Assembly (NCBI RefSeq): GCF_017355405.1 | Contig: NZ_CP061178.1 | Coordinates: 372,001 to 436,000 of the forward strand | From: Roseomonas haemaphysalidis | GTDB taxonomy: Bacteria > Pseudomonadota > Alphaproteobacteria > Acetobacterales > Acetobacteraceae | Length of the DNA stretch: 64,000 nucleotides | Direction: 5' to 3' | Shown: one piece after another, positions 18,123 through 27,222 of the stretch | How the letters are laid out: the number at the start of each line of letters is the position of its first letter | Position numbering within the stretch: position 1 is the first letter of the stretch | Translations under genes and position numbers: made by a program | Notes under the pieces: generated by a model | The model's database searches: none | Told to the model about the DNA's origin: nothing | The model's input: only the letters and a program-made list of their open reading frames with translations

Positions 18123-19397
18123 TCAGTCCGGCAGCCCCGCCAGCTTGAGGCCCCGGTAGAGATTGGCCTGGTTCGCCAGATAGGCGGGGTCGTCGGACAG
18201 TTCGGCCTGGCGGAGCCGCGTGGCCGTCATCGCCGGCTGCCGGGCCAGCACCTCGCGCACCAGCACGCCGGCGGCTTCGGCCTGCCCCTGCAGCGCCAGG
18301 GCGGCGGCCAGAAACAGGCGGCGGGTGTCGGGCGCCAGAAAGGCCTGCCGCTCCAGCGATCGCCGGAAGCGCTCGGCACCGAAATCGCCCACGCCCATCT
18401 GTAGCTCGGCGATGCCCAGGTAGGTCAGCCACGTGCCGGTGAAGCTGTGGTTGCTTTCGGCCAGCGCCATGGCTTCCAGCACCGGCTCCGCCGCCTCCTG
18501 CGGCCGCCCCACCAGGATCAGCATCAGCCCCGCATTGGCGCGGGACGGATATTGCAGCGGGTCCAGCCGCACCGCTTCCCGGTATGCCTGCAACGCTTCC
18601 GCCGGGCGGCGCTGCAGCCGCAGCACGGCCCCTTCCGCAGCCCGCACCACGGCCAGGTCCGGCGCCAGCCGCACCGCATCCCACACCAGGGCGGCCGCGC
18701 TGTCCAGGTCGCCGGCCGGGTCCGTGCTCAGGCCGCTGGTGGCCATGTTCGTATAGGTGAAGGCCGCTTCCACATAGGCTTGCGCGAAGTGCGGGTCGGC
18801 GGCGATCGCACGCTCGAACAACCGCCGCGCCGTCAGCCAGTTGTCGGCGCGCCCGCCCTGGCCGCGATAGGCCATGGCCCTGCCCTGGTCGAACAGCGCC
18901 CGGGCTTCGGCCCCGCTGCCGCCGGCCAAGGCCAGGGGGGCGGGTTCCACCAGGCGCTGGCGCGTGGTCCAGCCGCCGGCGCCGAGCGCCACCAGCAGCA
19001 CGACCGGCACCGCCACCCAGGCCCACCGCGCCGTGCGCCGGGGGGGCGCCGCCGTGGCGTGCTGCGGCGGGGGCGCCGGCTCCGCCGCCAGCAGGTAGCC
19101 CCGGCGCGGCACCGTGCGCAGCAGGCGGCCGCCTTCCTCCCCCAGCGCGCGGCGGATCTCGCCGATGCACTGGGTGACGTTGTCATCCGTCACCGTCAGC
19201 CCCGCCCAGACCTCGTCCAGGATCTGCTGCCGCTCGACCACGTGCCCCCGGTGCCGCGCCAGCAGCCGCAGCAGCGCGAAGGTCTTGGGCCGCAGCGGCA
19301 CCCGGGCCCCGTCCGGGGCGAGCAGCGTGGCCTGGGCCTCGTCCAGCGTGAAGCCGCCGACCGGCAGCGACGGCGAGGGAAAGGCGCCAGGGGGCAT
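18123..19397 (-). CDS. CadC-like membrane-anchored transcriptional regulator with TPRs
   Basis: The protein has 424 residues. The N-terminal OmpR-type winged helix (about 15-105; LRPKTFALLRLLARHRGHVV, then DDNVTQCIGEIRRALG and LLRTVPRRGYLL) is followed by one membrane helix (about 125-142), and the remainder forms tetratricopeptide-like repeats (about 160-420). This is the CadC/ToxR layout, DNA binding in the cytoplasm and sensing in the periplasm. It has no sensor kinase partner. It is divergent from a small secreted protein gene, which could be a target. The signal is unknown. Confidence 0.88.
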   Translation of the reverse strand: MPPGAFPSPSLPVGGFTLDEAQATLLAPDGARVPLRPKTFALLRLLARHRGHVVERQQILDEVWAGLTVTDDNVTQCIGEIRRALGEEGGRLLRTVPRRGYLLAAEPAPPPQHATAAPPRRTARWAWVAVPVVLLVALGAGGWTTRQRLVEPAPLALAGGSGAEARALFDQGRAMAYRGQGGRADNWLTARRLFERAIAADPHFAQAYVEAAFTYTNMATSGLSTDPAGDLDSAAALVWDAVRLAPDLAVVRAAEGAVLRLQRRPAEALQAYREAVRLDPLQYPSRANAGLMLILVGRPQEAAEPVLEAMALAESNHSFTGTWLTYLGIAELQMGVGDFGAERFRRSLERQAFLAPDTRRLFLAAALALQGQAEAAGVLVREVLARQPAMTATRLRQAELSDDPAYLANQANLYRGLKLAGLPD

Positions 19398-19539
19398 GGC
19401 GCTGTACCTTTCGTGTCGGATCGCAACAATTTCGGCGATCTTTCGGACGGAATCCACCGCCTTCTCAGGACCGAAAGCGCCGCGCGGGTGTGGCATGCGG
19501 CCTGCCGGCACCCCTGCCGGCGCAGGCCGGAGGCTCCCC

Positions 19540-19722
19540 ATGCAATCCGCACCCCTCTTTCTGCTGCTGGCCGGGCTGCCCCTGGCCGCGGCCACCCTGC
19601 CGCAACCGGGGCAAGGCGGCCGCCCCGTGGCGGCACCGGCCGGTGCCTGGATACGCCAGGCACCGCCTCCCCAGGTTCCGCCCGCGCAACCGGCCCCGGC
19701 GGCGGAGGGGCGGCCGTGGTAG
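19540..19722 (+). CDS. Small secreted Pro-rich protein
   Basis: The protein has 60 residues. A signal-peptide-like start (MQSAPLFLLLAGLPLAAA) precedes a Pro/Ala/Gln-rich tail. GGAGG lies 7 bp before the ATG, supporting translation. It is divergent from the CadC-like regulator gene. No family is recognised. It may be a small periplasmic or exported peptide regulated by its neighbour. Confidence 0.45.
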   Translation: MQSAPLFLLLAGLPLAAATLPQPGQGGRPVAAPAGAWIRQAPPPQVPPAQPAPAAEGRPW

Positions 19723-19751
19723 CGGTGGTGGCCAGCCCCGGCGGGGATGTC

Positions 19752-20684
19752 ATGCCCAGGGGCGATGCGTCGCTGCGGCGGGTGGTGGCGCTGCTGCCGG
19801 TCGGCGCCATGGCGCTCGGGTTGCTGCTGCCGCCGCTGGCGGCCGCAGCGGCAGTCTTGGCGCCGCCGCTGCTGGCGCTGACCACCCTGCTGGGCGTGCT
19901 GGCGCTGCCGGCGCGTGGCTGGAAGGACGGCCAGAGCCTGCCGCTGCGGGAAGGGCTCGGCCAACCTTTGCTGCTGGCCCTGTGCCTGGGGCTCGGCGCA
20001 CCCGCCCTGGCCTGGAGCATGGCGGAGGTCAGCGGCGCGGAGGCCCCGCTCGGCATTGCCGCCGCGCTGGCGGCGGCGGCGCCGGCCGGCGCGGGGGCCA
20101 TCGGGTTGGCCGCCGCCCTGGGGCTGGATGGCCGGCGCAGCCTGCTGGGCGTGGTGGCCAGCACGGCGGCGGCGCCGGTGCTGCTGCCGGTGGTGGCCAT
20201 GCTGCTGGGGGCCGGCGGCGTGCTGGCGCCGGAAGCCCTGGCGGGGCGGCTTTGGATGTTGACCGCCCTGCCGGCGCTATTGGCACTGCCGCTGCGCCGC
20301 TGGCCGCCGCTGTCGGGCGTGGGCGCGCGGCGTGGCTGCGCGGGGCTGACGGTGGTGGCGCTGTCCGTCACCGCCATGGGGCGCATGAGCGGCTTGGCCC
20401 CCCTGCTGCTCGGCGATCCCGCGGGGACGCTCAGGCTGCTGGGGCTCGCCTGCCTGCCGGGGCTGGCGGGCACCGTGGCCGTGCTGCTGGCGCAGCGCGG
20501 CCGGCGGGTGCCGGACGCGCTGCTGATGGGTGGCTACCGCAACGTCACCCTGGTGTGGGTGGCCTGCGGCGCCGCGCTGCCGCCCCAGGCGAACCTGCTG
20601 CTGGCCCTGACCGCCCTGCCGGTCTTCGCCACGCCGGCACTGGCCGCGCTGTGGATGCGGCTGGCGCGCCGCCCGGTCATTTGA
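19752..20684 (+). CDS. BASS-like (bile acid:sodium symporter-type) membrane protein
   Basis: The protein has 310 residues and about nine or ten hydrophobic helices, nearly all Ala/Leu/Gly. The late GYRNVTLVWVACGA segment resembles the RN(M/V)xL helix break of the BASS family, and two similar halves are suggested, but sequence identity is not strong. A GTG at 19716 would give a slightly longer form. The 3' end overlaps the convergent TRAP permease gene by 8 bp. The substrate is unknown. Confidence 0.65.
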   Translation: MPRGDASLRRVVALLPVGAMALGLLLPPLAAAAAVLAPPLLALTTLLGVLALPARGWKDGQSLPLREGLGQPLLLALCLGLGAPALAWSMAEVSGAEAPLGIAAALAAAAPAGAGAIGLAAALGLDGRRSLLGVVASTAAAPVLLPVVAMLLGAGGVLAPEALAGRLWMLTALPALLALPLRRWPPLSGVGARRGCAGLTVVALSVTAMGRMSGLAPLLLGDPAGTLRLLGLACLPGLAGTVAVLLAQRGRRVPDALLMGGYRNVTLVWVACGAALPPQANLLLALTALPVFATPALAALWMRLARRPVI

Positions 20685-22089
20685 AGGTGATCGGTGCGTT
20701 GTCCTCGGGGATGTCGGACATCGGGATCTCGATCTTCACCGTGCTCGGATCGACGCCATTGCCCTCTTCCAGCCAGTAGGTGACGCTTTGCGGCCAGAAG
20801 ATCACGATGGCGACCAGGATAAGCTGCAGCCCCACCCAGGGAATGGCGCCCCAGTAGATGTCGCGCGAGCGGACGGTCTTGGGCGCGATGCCGCGCAGGT
20901 AGAACAGCGCGAAGCCGAAGGGCGGGTGCATGAAGCTGGTCTGCATGTTCACGCACAGCAGCACGCCGAACCAGACGAGGTTGATGTCCAGCTTGATCGC
21001 CGGCGGCACCAGCAGCGGCACGACGATGAACACGATCTCGAAGAAGTCCAGGAAGAAGGCCAGAAAGAAGATGAAGATGTTGACGAAGATCAGGAACCCC
21101 GCCTGACCGCCCGGCAGGTGCGACAACAGGTGCTCGATCCACAAGCCGCCGTCGACGCCCTGGAACACCAGGGAAAAGACGGTGGAGCCGACCAGGATGA
21201 AGATCACCATGGCGGTCAGCCGCATGGTGTTCTGCATGGCCTGGTTGATCAGTGGCCAGGTCAGGCGGCGGTTGACGGCGGCCAGCGCCACGGCGCCAAC
21301 GGCACCCATGGCGCCCGCCTCCGTCGGCGTGGCCAGGCCCAGAAAGATGGTGCCGAGGACCAGGAAGATCAGCACGATGCAAGGCACCATGCCCTTCAGC
21401 ACGCGCCAGATCAGCGGCCAGCCTCTAGGACCCAGCGCTTCGTCCGGCAGCGGCGGCACACGCTTGGGCTGGAAGATGGAGACGGCGGCGATGAAGCCGA
21501 TGAACAGCAGCACCTGCATGATGCTGGGCCCGATGGCGCCGGCATACATGTCACCCACCGACTTGCCGAGCTGGTCGCCCAGGATGATCAGCACCAGCGA
21601 GGGCGGGATCACCTGCGTGATGGTGCCGGACGCGGCGATGACGCCGGTCGCGATCCGCATGTCGTAGCCGTACTTGATCATGATCGGCAGGCTGATCATG
21701 CCCATGGCGATGACCGAGGCGGCGACGGTGCCGGTGATGGCGCCGAGCACCGCACCCACCAGGATGACGGCATAGGCCAGCCCGCCCGGCACCTTGCCGA
21801 AGAGCTGCCCGGTGCCTTCCAGCAGGTCCTCGGCCAGCCCGCATCGCTCCAGGATGGCGCCCATCAGCGTGAAGAAGGGGATGGCCAGCAGCAGGTCGTT
21901 GGACATGATGCCGAAGACGCGCAGCGGCAGGTTGCCTAGATAGGCGGTGGTGAAGAAGCCCAGCTCGATCGACAGAAAGCCGAAGAACAGGCCCACCGCG
22001 GCGAGCGAGAAGGCGACCGGAAAGCCGATCAGCAGGAACACGACGAGGCCGCCGAACATCAGCGGCGGCATCACCTCAAGGGACAGCAT
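20677..22089 (-). CDS. dctM: TRAP transporter large permease
   Basis: The protein has 470 residues and about 12-14 membrane helices, with family segments FPVAFSLAAVGLFFGF, AVLGAITGTVAASVIAMG and SGTITQVIPPSLVLIILGDQ. As the large TRAP subunit it carries substrate and sodium across the inner membrane. It follows dctQ by 21 bp. It is somewhat longer than many DctM proteins because of an extension around residues 200-225 and a long C terminus. The substrate is set by DctP and is probably an organic acid. Confidence 0.94.
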   Translation of the reverse strand: MLSLEVMPPLMFGGLVVFLLIGFPVAFSLAAVGLFFGFLSIELGFFTTAYLGNLPLRVFGIMSNDLLLAIPFFTLMGAILERCGLAEDLLEGTGQLFGKVPGGLAYAVILVGAVLGAITGTVAASVIAMGMISLPIMIKYGYDMRIATGVIAASGTITQVIPPSLVLIILGDQLGKSVGDMYAGAIGPSIMQVLLFIGFIAAVSIFQPKRVPPLPDEALGPRGWPLIWRVLKGMVPCIVLIFLVLGTIFLGLATPTEAGAMGAVGAVALAAVNRRLTWPLINQAMQNTMRLTAMVIFILVGSTVFSLVFQGVDGGLWIEHLLSHLPGGQAGFLIFVNIFIFFLAFFLDFFEIVFIVVPLLVPPAIKLDINLVWFGVLLCVNMQTSFMHPPFGFALFYLRGIAPKTVRSRDIYWGAIPWVGLQLILVAIVIFWPQSVTYWLEEGNGVDPSTVKIEIPMSDIPEDNAPITFK

Positions 22090-22110
22090 CGGGCGTGGTC
22101 TTCCGGGATC

Positions 22111-22659
22111 TTACTGTTCGGGGCGTACGTATTCGACCACCACCTCGCCCGACGGCTGAATGCCGCGGAGGAGCGCGATGCGCTTGATCAGTTCCGCCAG
22201 CCCCTGCAGCGTCAGCAGCAGGAAGCCCAGCGGCAGCAGCAGCTTCACCGGCCAGCGCAGCAGGCCGCCGGCGTTGGAGGAATGCTCGTTGCGCTGCAAG
22301 GCGTCGAGAAAGAAGGGCCAGGTCATCCAGGTCAGCAGCGCCATGGCGGGCAGCAGGAACAGGATAATGCCGAAGACATCGATCCACAGCTTTCCGCGCG
22401 GGCCCATGCTGCCGTAGACGAGGTCCACGCGCACATGCTCGTTGCGCACCAGCGTATAGGAGGCGCCGAGCATGACAATGCCGGCGAATAGGTACCACTG
22501 CACCTCCAGCCAGGCGTTGGAGCTGTAGTTGACGGTGTAGCGCATGGTGGCGTTGCCGGCGCTGATCAGGCAGGCCAGCAGCACCATCCAGTCGGCGACC
22601 AGACCGAAGGCGCCGCTCACCCGGTCCATGAAGCGGCTGTATGCCAGAAAGGGACCCAT
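22111..22659 (-). CDS. dctQ: TRAP transporter small permease
   Basis: The protein has 182 residues and four hydrophobic helices. The NAWLEVQWYLFAGIVMLGASYTL segment with VRVDLVYGSMGPRGK is typical of DctQ. It pairs with DctM as the accessory membrane subunit. It lies between dctP (33 bp upstream) and dctM (21 bp downstream) in one operon. Confidence 0.93.
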   Translation of the reverse strand: MGPFLAYSRFMDRVSGAFGLVADWMVLLACLISAGNATMRYTVNYSSNAWLEVQWYLFAGIVMLGASYTLVRNEHVRVDLVYGSMGPRGKLWIDVFGIILFLLPAMALLTWMTWPFFLDALQRNEHSSNAGGLLRWPVKLLLPLGFLLLTLQGLAELIKRIALLRGIQPSGEVVVEYVRPEQ

Positions 22660-22692
22660 GGGGCGGGCGGCTCCTCAGCGTATCGGTGAAGG

Positions 22693-23811
22693 TCAGCGGC
22701 GCGGCGTGGCCGGCTGCTGCTGCTGTTCCTGCCCATACATGAAATAGGCGAACTGGTCGAAGCTGTATTCGGTGACGCGGAACCACCCGTACTCGGCGTC
22801 GCGGAACGACTTCCAGTGGTCGTAGACCTTCTTGAAGTCGGCGTTCTTGGCCGAGATCTCGTCGTACAGCTCGAAGGCAGCCTTGTAGGCGGCCTGCATC
22901 ACCTCGCGCGGGAAGGGCCGCAGCTGGGTGCCGGCGGCCACCAGCCGGCGCAGCGCGGCGGGGTTCTGCACGTCGTACTTGGCCAGCGTCTCGATGGTGC
23001 TGTCGCGGCAGGCGCTTTCCAGCACTTCCTTGTAGGTGGCCGGCAGTGCGTCGAACGTCGCCTTGTTGACGTAGAGCGACAGGTTCAGCGAGCCTTCCCA
23101 GAACCCCGGGTAGTAGTAGAAGGGCGCGACCCGGTTGAAGCCCAGCTTCTCGTCGTCATAGGGCCCCACCCATTCGGCGGCGTCGATGGTGCCCTTTTCC
23201 AGCGAAGGATAGATATCGCCGCCCGCGATCTGCTGCGGAATGACGCCGAGCTTCTGCATCATGGCGCCCGCGATGCCGGCGATGCGGAACTTCAGCCCGT
23301 TCAGGTCCGCGACGGTCTTGATCTCCTTGCGGAACCAGCCGCCCATCTGCGCGCCCGTGTTGCCGGCCGGGATGGAGACGATGTTGTAGCCGGCGAAGAA
23401 GTCGCGCATCACCTCGCGTCCGCCGCCCTGCTGCAGCCAGGCGTTGATCTGCCGCGCGTTCAGCCCGAAGGGCACCGCGCCATCGAAGGCGAAGGTCGGG
23501 TCCTTGCCGGTGAAGTAGTAGGAGGCGGTGTGGGCGCATTCCACCGTGCCGGCCTGCACCGCATCGGCTACCTGCAGCCCGGGCACCAGCTCGCCGGCCG
23601 GAAAGGCGCGGATCTGGAACTTGCCGTCGGTCATAGCCGCCACGCGCTTGGCCACATGGTCGCCGGCGCCGTAGATGGTATCGAGCGAGCGGGGAAAGCT
23701 GCTGGCCATGCGCCAACGGATCTCGGGCGCGGTCTGGGCGATGGCGGGGGCGGCCAGCGCGGCGGCGGTGCCCGCCAAAGCGCTGCCCGCCATGAGGCGG
23801 CGGCTGATCAT
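22693..23811 (-). CDS. dctP: TRAP transporter periplasmic binding protein, TakP-like
   Basis: The protein has 372 residues. The signal peptide MISRRLMAGSALAG to about residue 26 (cut after AIA) has a twin-Arg pair and could be Tat- or Sec-exported. The mature part shows DctP features (FPAGELVPGLQVADAVQAGTVE, EWVGPYDDEKLGF, FYYYPGFWEG). The last two resemble the alpha-keto-acid-binding TakP branch, so a 2-oxo acid or related carboxylate is likely. The start 23811 is preferred over an ATG at 23898, which would put 29 residues before the signal peptide. Confidence 0.9.
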   Translation of the reverse strand: MISRRLMAGSALAGTAAALAAPAIAQTAPEIRWRMASSFPRSLDTIYGAGDHVAKRVAAMTDGKFQIRAFPAGELVPGLQVADAVQAGTVECAHTASYYFTGKDPTFAFDGAVPFGLNARQINAWLQQGGGREVMRDFFAGYNIVSIPAGNTGAQMGGWFRKEIKTVADLNGLKFRIAGIAGAMMQKLGVIPQQIAGGDIYPSLEKGTIDAAEWVGPYDDEKLGFNRVAPFYYYPGFWEGSLNLSLYVNKATFDALPATYKEVLESACRDSTIETLAKYDVQNPAALRRLVAAGTQLRPFPREVMQAAYKAAFELYDEISAKNADFKKVYDHWKSFRDAEYGWFRVTEYSFDQFAYFMYGQEQQQQPATPRR

Positions 23812-23916
23812 GCTTGGTCCTGCTCCTCCCGATGGAGTCCCGGCGGCATTCGTTGCCGTCTCGGGCATCAGTGTGAAGCCGAACCGTTGCCTTGTCACCC
23901 GTTCCGTTGTTTGGAA

Positions 23917-24501
23917 CTACCGCAGCGCGGCGGCGAAGTCCGGGCGGTTCAGCACGCGGTCCACCGCCTCGTTCATGGTGCTGAGCGCGATGGCCCGCAG
24001 GTCGTCCAGCGAGCCGAACACGCCGGCCGTCAGCGTGATGGCGCTGCCGCCCACCTGGTTGGCGCGCTCCTGCACCACCAGCACCGGCGGGCCGCCCGTC
24101 GCGGGGGCCAGGGAGACGCGGAACTCGACGGTCGCCTCACGGCGCGACAGCTGGTCCGACTTGAACTGCAGCACCTCGACCGACAGGGCATAGCGCCCGG
24201 TGCCCTGGGCCAGCATGCCGCGGGCGGCCAGGCCGTCGGTGAATGCGGCGCGCACCACCTCGGTCACCGGTCGGTCGGCCTCCAGTCGCTTGATCGGGTT
24301 GCCGAAGCCGCCGCGGATGGTGCCGATCCAGTTGGCGTCCTCGCGCCCGTCCTCGCGGCGGTCGGTGACGGCGGCCACCGTCACCACCGGGCGGCCGACC
24401 GCGACGGGCGTGGCGGTCGCGGAATAGGGCATGCTGACCTGGGTGGTGCCGCAGGCGGCGAGCCCCAGGCAAAGCAGGGAGGCGGCAAGCAGTCGGCGCA
24501 T
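23917..24501 (-). CDS. YajG-like lipoprotein
   Basis: The protein has 194 residues, with a lipobox LAAC at 14-17 (MRRLLAASLLCLGLAAC). The VVTVAAVTDRREDG and later AAFTDGLAARGML segments resemble the YajG/LPP20-type lipoproteins of unknown function. It starts 18 bp after the halogenase-like gene and is probably co-transcribed with it. It would be anchored in the inner or outer membrane. Confidence 0.75.
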   Translation of the reverse strand: MRRLLAASLLCLGLAACGTTQVSMPYSATATPVAVGRPVVTVAAVTDRREDGREDANWIGTIRGGFGNPIKRLEADRPVTEVVRAAFTDGLAARGMLAQGTGRYALSVEVLQFKSDQLSRREATVEFRVSLAPATGGPPVLVVQERANQVGGSAITLTAGVFGSLDDLRAIALSTMNEAVDRVLNRPDFAAALR

Positions 24502-24519
24502 CGGGGCGGCTCCTCGGTG

Positions 24520-25839
24520 TCAGGCGGCGGTCGGGGTCTTGCGCAGCGTGCCGCCCCGCAGGCGGTAGCCCAGGCGGTGCGCCACGCTCAGCACGCCGTA
24601 GGTGGCCTTGAAGGCCAGCACGGGCAGCTGCCGGTTGGTGTTGGCGTGCACGTCCCCCGCCAACAGGCTCACCAGCCCGTCCCGCATGCGGAACCGGTTG
24701 GAGGGCTGCATGAACATGTCGCGCAGCACCGGCTGGTTGATGCGATAGATCAGCCACGACATGGAGCCGATGGCGCGCCGCACCTTGCGCTCGAAGGTGC
24801 GCATCGGCGCCGCGGCCTTGCGCGGGTCATCCAGCCAGGCATCCACCGCCTCTGCCCCCAGCTCGGCGCTCGCCATCGCCAGCATCACGCCGGACGAGAA
24901 GACGGGGTCGATGAAAGCGAAGGCGTCGCCCACCATCAGCCACCCGTCCCCCAGCATCTCCCTGGCGCGGTAGGAGTAGTTGCCGGTGGTGGTGACCTCG
25001 GACACCAGCTCCGCCCCGGCCATCCGGGCACGGATGGAGGGGCTGCGGTCCAGGCTGCTCAACAGGAACTCCGCCACGCCGCCCGAACGCGTCTTGAAGA
25101 ATTCCGGCGTGGACACGATGCCGATGCTGGTCAGCCCGCCGGGCAGCGGGATCAGCCACGCCCAGCCCTGTTCCAGCAGGTGGATGGTGATGTTGCCTTC
25201 GTGGCATCCCTCGCAGGGGGTGACGCCGCGGAAGTGGCCGTACAAGGCGGCGGTGTTGTTGTCCGGGTTGCGCTGCTTGGCGCCCTGGCTGGTGGCCAGC
25301 AGCGTGTCGCGGCCCGAGGCATCCACCACGAAGCGCGCCAGCCAAGTGCGGGTGGCGCCGTCCGGCCCCCGCGCCGTGACGCGGGAGCCATGCACGGCGT
25401 CCAGCGCCACGTCCAGCACCCGCGTGCCTTCATGTGTCTCGACACCCTTGGCCGCCGCGTTGCGGAACAAGAGCTCGTCGAACTCCGCGCGCTTCACCTG
25501 ATAGCTGTGGGTGTAGTTCTTGTTGATGCCGTCGGCGAAGGCGAAGGACACCTTCGCTCCGTGCTCGTCCGAAATAAAGGAGGCGCCGGGCTTGAACACG
25601 CCGAGCGCCCGCACCTGTTCCGCCACGCCCAGCTTCTCGAAGATGCGCAGGTTCTGCGGCAGCAGCGATTCGCCGATATGGAAGCGCGGATGCACCGCTT
25701 TTTCCACCATCACCACCTTGCGGCCGCGCGCCGCCAGCAGGGCGGCGGCCGTGGCGCCGGCGGGGCCACCGCCGATCACCAGCACGTCGCAGCGCTCGGC
25801 CAGGATGGCGGCCTCGGGGGTGGGGGCGTCCAGCGGCAT
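24520..25839 (-). CDS. FAD-dependent oxidoreductase, halogenase-like
   Basis: The protein has 439 residues. The dinucleotide site GGGPAG lies at about 23-28, and PRFHIGESLLPQNLRIF at 51-67 and DASGRDTLL follow. WAWLIP at 226-231 matches the WxWxIP motif that marks flavin-dependent halogenases and blocks monooxygenase chemistry. The FHIGESLLP form is that of the halogenase branch acting on carrier-protein-bound substrates rather than free tryptophan. Aryl polyene pigments of the xanthomonadin type are halogenated, so a role on the nearby polyene pathway is plausible. It is separated from the operon only by a YdcZ-like gene. Other family members are plain reductases, so activity needs testing. 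Confidence 0.75.
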   Translation of the reverse strand: MPLDAPTPEAAILAERCDVLVIGGGPAGATAAALLAARGRKVVMVEKAVHPRFHIGESLLPQNLRIFEKLGVAEQVRALGVFKPGASFISDEHGAKVSFAFADGINKNYTHSYQVKRAEFDELLFRNAAAKGVETHEGTRVLDVALDAVHGSRVTARGPDGATRTWLARFVVDASGRDTLLATSQGAKQRNPDNNTAALYGHFRGVTPCEGCHEGNITIHLLEQGWAWLIPLPGGLTSIGIVSTPEFFKTRSGGVAEFLLSSLDRSPSIRARMAGAELVSEVTTTGNYSYRAREMLGDGWLMVGDAFAFIDPVFSSGVMLAMASAELGAEAVDAWLDDPRKAAAPMRTFERKVRRAIGSMSWLIYRINQPVLRDMFMQPSNRFRMRDGLVSLLAGDVHANTNRQLPVLAFKATYGVLSVAHRLGYRLRGGTLRKTPTAA

Positions 25840-26062
25840 CGGTTCCTCTCCCAGAACGATGCCGCCGTTTTAACGAAGGGAAGGCCCGCTCGGCAACCCG
25901 CGCGGGCCACCGGGGCAGGTGCCGGTCGCCGCCCGTCAAGGCGGGTGCCCCGGCCGGCATGGCCGATTTGCAACGTGCCTTGCCAAGCTGCGGCGGCCCG
26001 CCGGTGCAACGGCACCCGCCGCGCGGGTGTTCCCCCCGCAGCACCGGAGCCGGAAACACGCC

Positions 26063-26506
26063 ATGCAATGGGTCCTGGTCGCCTTCGCCTTCGGGGCGGG
26101 CATCCTCAACACCGTCCAGAGCGGCAGCAACACCACCTTGCGGAAAGGTCTGGAGCAACCGTTGTGGAGTGTCGTGGTGGTCTTCGCCGTGGCGCTGGCC
26201 ACGGCGCTGCTGGCCGCCGTGGTCAGCGGGCAGAAGCTGCCGCCGGGCGCCGGCGTCGCCGCGGTGCCCTGGTGGGGCTGGGTTGGCGGCGTGCTGGGCG
26301 CGATCTACGTCTTCAGCATGATGCTGATGGCGGAGAAGCTGGGGGCGGCGGTCTTCATGGGCCTGACGGTCACCGCCGCCGTCATCACCTCGCTGGTGAT
26401 GGACCATTACGGGCTGCTGGGGTTCGAGGTCCGCGCCGCCGGCCTGGGCCGGGTGATTGGCGGGCTGCTGATGGTCGCGGGGCTCGGGCTGATCGCCTGG
26501 TTCTAG
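26063..26506 (+). CDS. YdcZ-like DMT family membrane protein
   Basis: The protein has 147 residues and five hydrophobic helices. The QSGSNTTLRKGLEQPLWSVVV opening and PWWGWVGGVLGAIYVFSMM segment are typical of the YdcZ (DUF606) half-size transporters of the drug/metabolite superfamily. These act as homo- or heterodimers. The gene is the only plus-strand gene inside the polyene region and overlaps the ketoreductase gene tail-to-tail by 4 bp. Confidence 0.88.
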   Translation: MQWVLVAFAFGAGILNTVQSGSNTTLRKGLEQPLWSVVVVFAVALATALLAAVVSGQKLPPGAGVAAVPWWGWVGGVLGAIYVFSMMLMAEKLGAAVFMGLTVTAAVITSLVMDHYGLLGFEVRAAGLGRVIGGLLMVAGLGLIAWF

Positions 26507-27222
26507 GCCATGCCGCCGTTGATCGAGATGGTCTGGCCGCTGATGTAGGCAGCGCGGTCGGAAGCCAGGAAGGCCACCAATTCCGCCACCTCCTCCGGCT
26601 TGCCGGCGCGCTTGGCGGGCACCATGCGGCTGATCTGCTCGCGCGTCATGACGGCCTCCACCGCCGGGCTCTCGATCACCCCCGGCGCCACCACGTTGGC
26701 CGTCACCCCGCGCGACGCGCATTCCATGGAGATCGACCGCACCGCCCCCGACAGACCCGCCTTGGCCGCCGCGTAGTTGGCCTGCCCCCGGTTGCCCATG
26801 ATCGCGGACACGGAGGAGATGGCGACCACCCGCCCCCAGCGGGTGCCGATCATCGGCAGCAGCAGCGGCTGCGCCACGTGGAAGAAGCCGTTCAGCGAGA
26901 CGTCGATCACGCCATGCCACTGCTTGGCGCTCATGCCGGCCATGGGCGCGTCGTCATGCGTGCCGGCGTTGTGCACCAGCACCTGGATGGGGCCGGATTC
27001 CAGCAGGGCATTCATCGCCGCATCGCAAATGGCGGCGTCCGTGACATCGAAGCTGACGGCCTCGGCGCTGCGGCCCGCCTCGCGCAGCGCATGCGCCTCG
27101 GCCTGCGCGCCGGCGATGTTGCGGTGGGCGTGCAGGATGACGTGCAGCCCCTCGGCAGCCAGCCTGCGGGCGATGGCGGTGCCGATCGGGCTGCCGCCGC
27201 CGGTGACCAGGGCGCGCTTCAT
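26503..27222 (-). CDS. apeQ: 3-oxoacyl-ACP reductase, ApeQ type
   Basis: The protein has 239 residues. It is a short-chain dehydrogenase with the NADP site TGGGSPIG, the NAG motif (VHNAGTHDD), Ser in ISSVSAIMG and the YAAAK catalytic pair. It reduces the beta-keto group in each polyene elongation cycle. It is the last gene of the 15-gene operon, overlapping the dehydratase gene by 4 bp. On sequence alone it is FabG-like. The ApeQ assignment rests on its neighbours. Confidence 0.9.
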   Translation of the reverse strand: MKRALVTGGGSPIGTAIARRLAAEGLHVILHAHRNIAGAQAEAHALREAGRSAEAVSFDVTDAAICDAAMNALLESGPIQVLVHNAGTHDDAPMAGMSAKQWHGVIDVSLNGFFHVAQPLLLPMIGTRWGRVVAISSVSAIMGNRGQANYAAAKAGLSGAVRSISMECASRGVTANVVAPGVIESPAVEAVMTREQISRMVPAKRAGKPEEVAELVAFLASDRAAYISGQTISINGGMA

